From: an uncultured Phaeodactylibacter sp.
GTDB taxonomy: Bacteria > Bacteroidota > Bacteroidia > Chitinophagales > Saprospiraceae
Direction: 5' to 3'
Length of the DNA: 64,000 nucleotides
Assembly: GCA_913057245.1 (NCBI GenBank)
Contig: CAJXNH010000007.1
Location: 59,780 to 123,779 of the forward strand
In this document: piece after piece, positions 59,656 through 64,000 of the stretch
Numbering within the stretch: position 1 is the stretch's first letter
Layout: the number at the start of each line of letters is the position of its first letter
Notes under the pieces: generated by a model
What the model was told of the DNA's origin: nothing
The model's input: the letters and a program-made list of their open reading frames with translations, nothing else
Database searches by the model: none
Made by a program: the position numbers and the translations under genes

Positions 59656-60537
59656 TCATTGCTTCACAAACTTCGTCCGCCCTACTGCTCCGTCTTCAAA
59701 GATAACAGTGACTGCATATATCCCCTTCGAAAGCTCCCGCACAGATAGGGGTTGGCCACCCTGCAATATAGTTTCTGCAATAGGCCTCCCACCCAGGTTA
59801 AAAATGGCCACCCGGTCGATAAGGTGATCACGGGGAGTCGAAAGAAAAAGCGCATCGGTAGCTGGGTTGGGATAACATGTAATCCCCTCCGCAGGCACCT
59901 CTTCCGTTTTGGTATTCGTCAACATACAATCCCCCAGCTGCCATTCCACCATGTCGTCCTGATGAAAGCAATTCAATTCCACCCAAGTGTCTAGGAAAAA
60001 GGTATATACAGGGTTCATGGGAGATAAGGCACTCCCCACGCCTTCAATCCAATAGGTGGTGCGGTTAGGGGATAGGGCATCTGCCATTTCCATCCTTTTT
60101 CGCCTTTCCCCGGAAATGAGGGTCACCGAATCTATGGACAAGACCTCCAGTTCTATGCTGTTATTGGAATCGTCAATGAGGAACAGGTCGCCTACTTCCA
60201 GATTGAAATCATAGATGGCAAATTCTTCTGAATTGTCATCCATTTTCATGAAAACAACACCGCCTTCCTCCCGGTAGTACGCTCCTACTTCAAAGATGGG
60301 TTCGGGATCGTTGGTTTGCAGCTCATAGTAAACCGTTGAATCGATGGTCACAGTGTCTTCAAACCAATAGCTTTTTGTATCGCAAATAGTCGTCATCTGT
60401 AAAGGAGCGATATAGCAGTCGTCTATGTACCATTTATTGGAGGGGCTGACGAATGCCTGCCCCATCATCTGATTAGGGGCGATAAGTATAAAAAGAAGCA
60501 GGGACCATAGAGAGTAGGCGCATTTTATCTTTTTCAT
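59656..60537 (-). CDS. T9SS cargo protein with type A sorting domain, otherwise unknown
   Basis: A 293-aa exported protein (signal MKKIKCAYSLWSLLLFILIA). The middle part (about 30-200) is a beta-rich domain that I do not recognise, with TICDTKSYWFEDTVTIDSTV and IELEVLSIDSVTLISGERRK. Residues about 210-293 form a T9SS type A sorting domain: ITCYPNPATDALFLSTPRD, VAIFNLGGRPIAETIL and KGIYAVTVIFEDGAVGRTKF. It should be secreted and anchored to the surface. Confidence 0.85.
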   Translation of the reverse strand: MKKIKCAYSLWSLLLFILIAPNQMMGQAFVSPSNKWYIDDCYIAPLQMTTICDTKSYWFEDTVTIDSTVYYELQTNDPEPIFEVGAYYREEGGVVFMKMDDNSEEFAIYDFNLEVGDLFLIDDSNNSIELEVLSIDSVTLISGERRKRMEMADALSPNRTTYWIEGVGSALSPMNPVYTFFLDTWVELNCFHQDDMVEWQLGDCMLTNTKTEEVPAEGITCYPNPATDALFLSTPRDHLIDRVAIFNLGGRPIAETILQGGQPLSVRELSKGIYAVTVIFEDGAVGRTKFVKQ

Positions 60538-60652
60538 GTTTTGTAGTTAATGGGTTTGATGATGAATGACAATGTTAAGTTAGCTCATGCGGTGCAGGAT
60601 TCCTAAATGTGCCCTGCGGTAGTAGGTAAGGCAAACTGCAAAACGATTTTTT

Positions 60653-62195
60653 CTACCGCACCACCACCCGCTCCGCCGCCAAAACCTGCCCGTCCGCCAC
60701 ATAGCGGAGGACGTATTCACCGGCAGGTAGGCCCCGAACCGGCAGTATGCTGGTCACCTCATCGATGCGGCCGGCGGGGTGCGACTGCAGGATGCGCCCC
60801 TGCAGGTCCAGCAATTGCAGGGCAGCGCCCCGGCGGTGGGCAATGCCCGCATCCCGCAGCAGCACATAGAGGTACTCCTGCGCCGGGTTGGGATAAAGGT
60901 GGAGCGACAGGGCCGGGGCAGCCTTCTTCATCCACCCGCAGCAGCCAGCCGCGCTGTATGGGCCCGGTAGGCTCATTGCCGTATATGGTCTGCCCGCCCA
61001 TGATGTAGCCGCCGCCGGGCATTTCTTTTAATTCAAATATTTCGTGTGTTTCTCCATCCACTCCTTCCTCAAAGAAACGGTAGTGGCGACTCCAAAGGCT
61101 ATCGCCCTCTGGAGAAACCTTAACCAACCACCCATCTGAATCGGCATCAGGGGGCTGAAATGAAATTACACGGTGGATATTCCCGGCAGCCAGGTACCCA
61201 GTCCCATCTGAAGCTTTAATGATTTTCGTGAGGCTGCTACCGAACATAGTTGGAAAAGGCTCATGAAATTCCACTCCCCACTCCAACTGATGCTGCGGGT
61301 TGAGCTTGTAGATGTAGGCCGGGCTCCAGTTGATCGCCCCCGAAACCGCATTCACCGAAAACTCTTCGCCTTTGAAGCCGGCGGCAATGACGCTGCCGTC
61401 CGGCTCCGCGTGGATCGCCATTTGTTCGCTCAGCAGCTCATCAACCGGGCTGAGGTAGTTCCATTGGACGTTGCCGAGGGTGTCGATGGCGTAGATGTGG
61501 TGTTGGTAAGTATAATTTTTTCTGACTCTATTTGAGTTTGTCCGTGCACCACCAATAATGAATTTATTTTCAACAGACTGCACACTCACTGGTGCGTCCC
61601 AAAAATTAAAAACACCAAAGTTTTTTCGCCACAGTAGTTCACCGCTTGCAATAAATAACTGCAGTACAGTTTCTGTATTGTTAATACCCTGAGCGTTTCG
61701 GTCGCAGGTGGGCAACAAGATCATGCCATTTGGCCCGACGATGGGCTCGTAAGTAGTCAGGAAGGACTGCTCGTGAGGTGGAAAAAAACTATGAAGTTCA
61801 ATCGTATGACCGATATGCCCCATCGAATCCAGGAAAAGCAATGAAGCCCTCGAGCTAGTATCCCGCTTCATTCCACTAGTAAGGAAGCCTGCTCCATATG
61901 GCTTTAACCCTCCTCCCCAATTTGTGATAATCTGCCCTTCCGGATGGGCAAAAGCTGTATGTTCGACTTCCCCATTCAGGTCCAGCTTAGCAAAAAATAA
62001 GCCTGAAGGATAAAAGGGCGGTATAGTATCAGCGGCCAGCCCCGTGATGTAAATGCAGCTGTCTGTAGGGTAGACCCCATTGATAATAGCCGCAGCATAA
62101 CCAAAGTAATAGCGCTTATTGAAAGACTCCTCCTGTGCAGGCAGCAAGGAAGCGCTGCTGAGCAGGAATAGAAATAGCAAAAATCTGAGGTGCAT
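60653..62195 (-). pseudogene. T9SS cargo gene with a frameshift before its sorting domain
   Basis: The first frame runs from the ATG at 62195 (signal MHLRFLLFLFLLSSASLLPA) through about 430 residues of a beta-rich surface protein to GWLLRVDEEGC, then continues in a wrong, Pro/Ala/Gly-rich frame to a stop at 60759. In another frame, from about 60925 to 60653, the natural C-terminus appears: LSLHLYPNPAQEYLYVLLRD, LQLLDLQGRILQSHPAGR and GEYVLRYVADGQVLAAERVV, a T9SS sorting domain. The break lies within about 60908-60925, a GC-rich stretch of C and G runs. It is either a real inactivation or a sequencing error. Confidence 0.8.
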
Positions 62196-62222
62196 GAGAA
62201 GCCAGTTGTTATCTTGAGAATA

Positions 62223-62253
62223 GCCCTGCCTGCCTGAGACAGGCAAGCAGGGC
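62223..62253. repeat. Palindromic hairpin between two T9SS cargo genes
   Basis: GCCCTGCCTGCCTG (62223-62236) pairs with CAGGCAAGCAGGGC (62240-62253) with one mismatch and a 3-nt loop. There is no T tract. It resembles the CTGCCTGC/GGCAGG palindromes at about 4690-4725 and may belong to the same family of intergenic repeats. Confidence 0.6.
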
Positions 62254-62275
62254 ATTAATACTTTGGTTGCTCAAC

Positions 62276-63796
62276 CTACCGTAAGATAACCAATTTTTGG
62301 GTCGCTAAACGATGATTGGGCAGGTGAAGGGTATAAAAGTACAGCCCGGCGGGGTAAGGCCGGCTGTCCCAGGAGGCCGTCGCCTGGCCCTCCACGACGG
62401 GCAGCACGGCTATCGTTTGCCCGTTCACGTCTTGTATGCTAAGCTCCGCCTGTTCTATGCCTTCCGGCAAAGTATACCGGAAAGTGACCGACTGCCGGGC
62501 TGGGTTGGGGAATGCCTGTACCTGAGCCGGCACTTGGTGCGCTTTCCTGGTTTCGGGACGGTTGCTGCCCGGTGTGGATAGGGCTTGTATACCAGTAGGG
62601 AGAATGGGCTCGTGGTAATGCCCCGCCCCGTAAAAGGCATTCAGGATGTTCTGGGCGCGGACTCCTGCCCCGGTGCTCCCGTAATAAGCGATGTCTTCCA
62701 GGGCTTTCAGCTCTGCTTCGCCCAGTTCATGCCACCCTTTGCCCTGACTGATCCGGGCGATATCAACCTCCTTGAGCGTTTTCATCAGCTCATGTTCCTG
62801 TTCTTGTGCCGGGTCCAGCCCAAAATCAGTTTCCATGCTTTGCAGGGCAGCCCTTGCGGCTGTAGTATCTCCTGTTGCTAAGTACGTATCTACGGCCCGG
62901 TAGGCAGCAGGCGCGCTCCATTTGGCAGTGGTCCAAAACCGGATACTGTCGAGCTGCCAGGCGGAAGTGTCCACCAGGTAATGCCGGATCAACCGGTTGG
63001 CACCAAGGTGCAATATCGCCTGCTTACTACCTAAAGCTTGCTCCACGGAATCCCGGGGCGTGGTGCGGGCACGGGCCGCCCGCAGGGTATCCATTTCCAC
63101 ACCAGAAAAACCACCGTAGTCCAGTACTTGCTCCCTGGTTTCTGCTTTGCGCAGGCTTTCCGGGTTGCGCTTGAGTACTTCGGTCTTGTGGGCACTGCTG
63201 AGCAGAGGCTGATTAATGACTTCCTGCAAGACTTGAGCGGAGAGGTATGGAGAGGTATTGTAAAGCTCGTTCAAACGGGTACCCCGGTTTAAAAGAGTGA
63301 TCCCTTCGACTTTATTAAACAGTTCTCCGCTATCGCCCCCGTCCAATAAATTAAGGTATGCTTCATAAGCAGTCAAAAAATCACCTCTGGTTTCCAGTAC
63401 TTTCTCCTGAAGATCAGCCAGGTCTTTGTCAGGGACTTCTTCGGATGGGGCATCTAGGTTGCATTCATTCTCAATATCCTGAATCTTTACGACCGTAGCT
63501 GCCGGAAAGCAAAAAGGCTCTTCCTCTGCATTAGCAGACAGCGGGTTATAGAAATACCGGAACGGGCTGCCCCCATTGCTCAAGTGCTCATAGGGGAAAC
63601 CGGTAGAGCAGCCTGATGCCGGGGTGGGCGTGAAGGTGTTGCCTGCTGCACGGTTATCCTGCGAGCGCTGCAATTCAGCAATACTGCCTTCCACCACTGC
63701 AAAGTCCGTAGCATTGCCAGCGGTCTCGGCATTACGGTTGCAGAGGTAGGTTAGGCCTGTATTAAATGCTATATTATTATTTTGCCCATTCGCCAA
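62276..63796 (-). CDS. T9SS cargo protein, N-terminus not identifiable
   Basis: A 506-codon frame from a TTG at 63796 with no signal peptide and no ATG. In-frame codons continue upstream (…GICAQNTNLTLIGNQALGDYNE…) to a TAA near 63953-63955, with no plausible start. The coding sequence therefore appears to begin abruptly and the true gene start may lie beyond a frameshift, an insertion or the window edge. The N-terminal part resembles beta-helix-type surface proteins (NNIAFNTGLTYLCNRN). The middle holds long helical segments (EVINQPLLSSAHKTEVLKRN, AALQSMETDFGLDPAQEQEH). The C-terminus is a T9SS type A domain (VQAFPNPARQSVTFRYTLPE, then GLYFYTLHLPNHRLATQKLV). It should be exported only if a signal peptide exists upstream. 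Confidence 0.72.
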   Translation of the reverse strand: MANGQNNNIAFNTGLTYLCNRNAETAGNATDFAVVEGSIAELQRSQDNRAAGNTFTPTPASGCSTGFPYEHLSNGGSPFRYFYNPLSANAEEEPFCFPAATVVKIQDIENECNLDAPSEEVPDKDLADLQEKVLETRGDFLTAYEAYLNLLDGGDSGELFNKVEGITLLNRGTRLNELYNTSPYLSAQVLQEVINQPLLSSAHKTEVLKRNPESLRKAETREQVLDYGGFSGVEMDTLRAARARTTPRDSVEQALGSKQAILHLGANRLIRHYLVDTSAWQLDSIRFWTTAKWSAPAAYRAVDTYLATGDTTAARAALQSMETDFGLDPAQEQEHELMKTLKEVDIARISQGKGWHELGEAELKALEDIAYYGSTGAGVRAQNILNAFYGAGHYHEPILPTGIQALSTPGSNRPETRKAHQVPAQVQAFPNPARQSVTFRYTLPEGIEQAELSIQDVNGQTIAVLPVVEGQATASWDSRPYPAGLYFYTLHLPNHRLATQKLVILR

Positions 63797-64000
63797 ATTC
63801 GCAAACTGCAGGCCATCGAAGGCATTGCCAATAATCTCATTGTAGTCACCCAGAGCTTGATTGCCAATGAGGGTTAGGTTCGTGTTCTGAGCACAAATGC
63901 CAATCTTTTCAGCGGCGCTCCCTTGCCCAGCCAGAATGCACCGTTTCCGAACTTTTTACACTCATCTGATTGTTTTATATTTACAATCAAAGTAAAAGCA

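Overview
The window reads as a chromosomal segment of a Bacteroidota bacterium, most likely of class Saprospiria (Lewinella/Phaeodactylibacter type). Grounds: several secreted proteins end in type IX secretion (T9SS) C-terminal sorting modules with the YPNP motif; start codons are preceded by A-rich leaders rather than strong Shine-Dalgarno boxes; there are occasional TAnnTTTG -7 boxes; and Bacteroidota-typical families occur (DUF6252-like, PepSY-like, tonB next to folC, YoaP-like GNAT). Base composition is close to 50 % GC and coding density is high. The species assignment is inference. No rRNA, tRNA, CRISPR array, prophage or intact transposase was seen.

Layout. 1-3.5 kb: start of a 3-hydroxyacyl-CoA dehydrogenase gene, then a divergent TonB energising module (ExbB/TolQ, two tandem ExbD/TolR, TonB). 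3.6-4.8 kb: a DUF433/DUF5615 antitoxin-toxin pair whose toxin gene is split by a 165-bp MITE. 4.8-20.4 kb: folC, then an envelope/stress block (BrkB/YihY, holin-like protein, YtxH protein, XRE regulator, ECF sigma factor with a sigma54-like promoter, AI-2E transporter, Dps, a PAS-rich sigma54 activator, GH3 protein, release-factor-like baeRF protein). A second, almost identical copy of the MITE cuts through the HExxH zinc motif of a metallopeptidase-like gene at 18.4 kb. 20.5-31 kb: housekeeping metabolism (FolB, glutaryl-CoA dehydrogenase type ACAD, OmpA-type lipoprotein or outer-membrane protein, AroA, PhoH, SAM hydroxide adenosyltransferase, MeaB). 31-34 kb: LemA, two TPM-domain proteins and an effector-associated-domain membrane protein. 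34-50 kb: flavodoxin, Rpn nuclease, T9SS-exported sugar dehydrogenase, glutaminase, SDR and Gfo/Idh oxidoreductases, and many small lipoproteins and conserved hypotheticals. 50.5-51.45 kb: a gene-free repeat island. 51.45-59.4 kb: PolX with a degenerate polymerase site, M28 peptidase, a second MITE-like palindrome, MBL hydrolase, RibH, TPR protein, NUDIX regulator, WG-repeat lipoprotein, PurE. 59.6-64 kb: three T9SS cargo-type genes, one frameshifted and one without a recognisable start.

The most notable features are small non-coding palindromic elements that have inactivated or trimmed genes, a repeat island of unknown origin, a possible sigma54-to-ECF regulatory cascade, a PolX that appears to have lost all three polymerase metal ligands while keeping its PHP nuclease site, and a membrane protein that carries an EAD11-like adaptor domain. 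All family calls come from reading motifs by eye; no database search was run.
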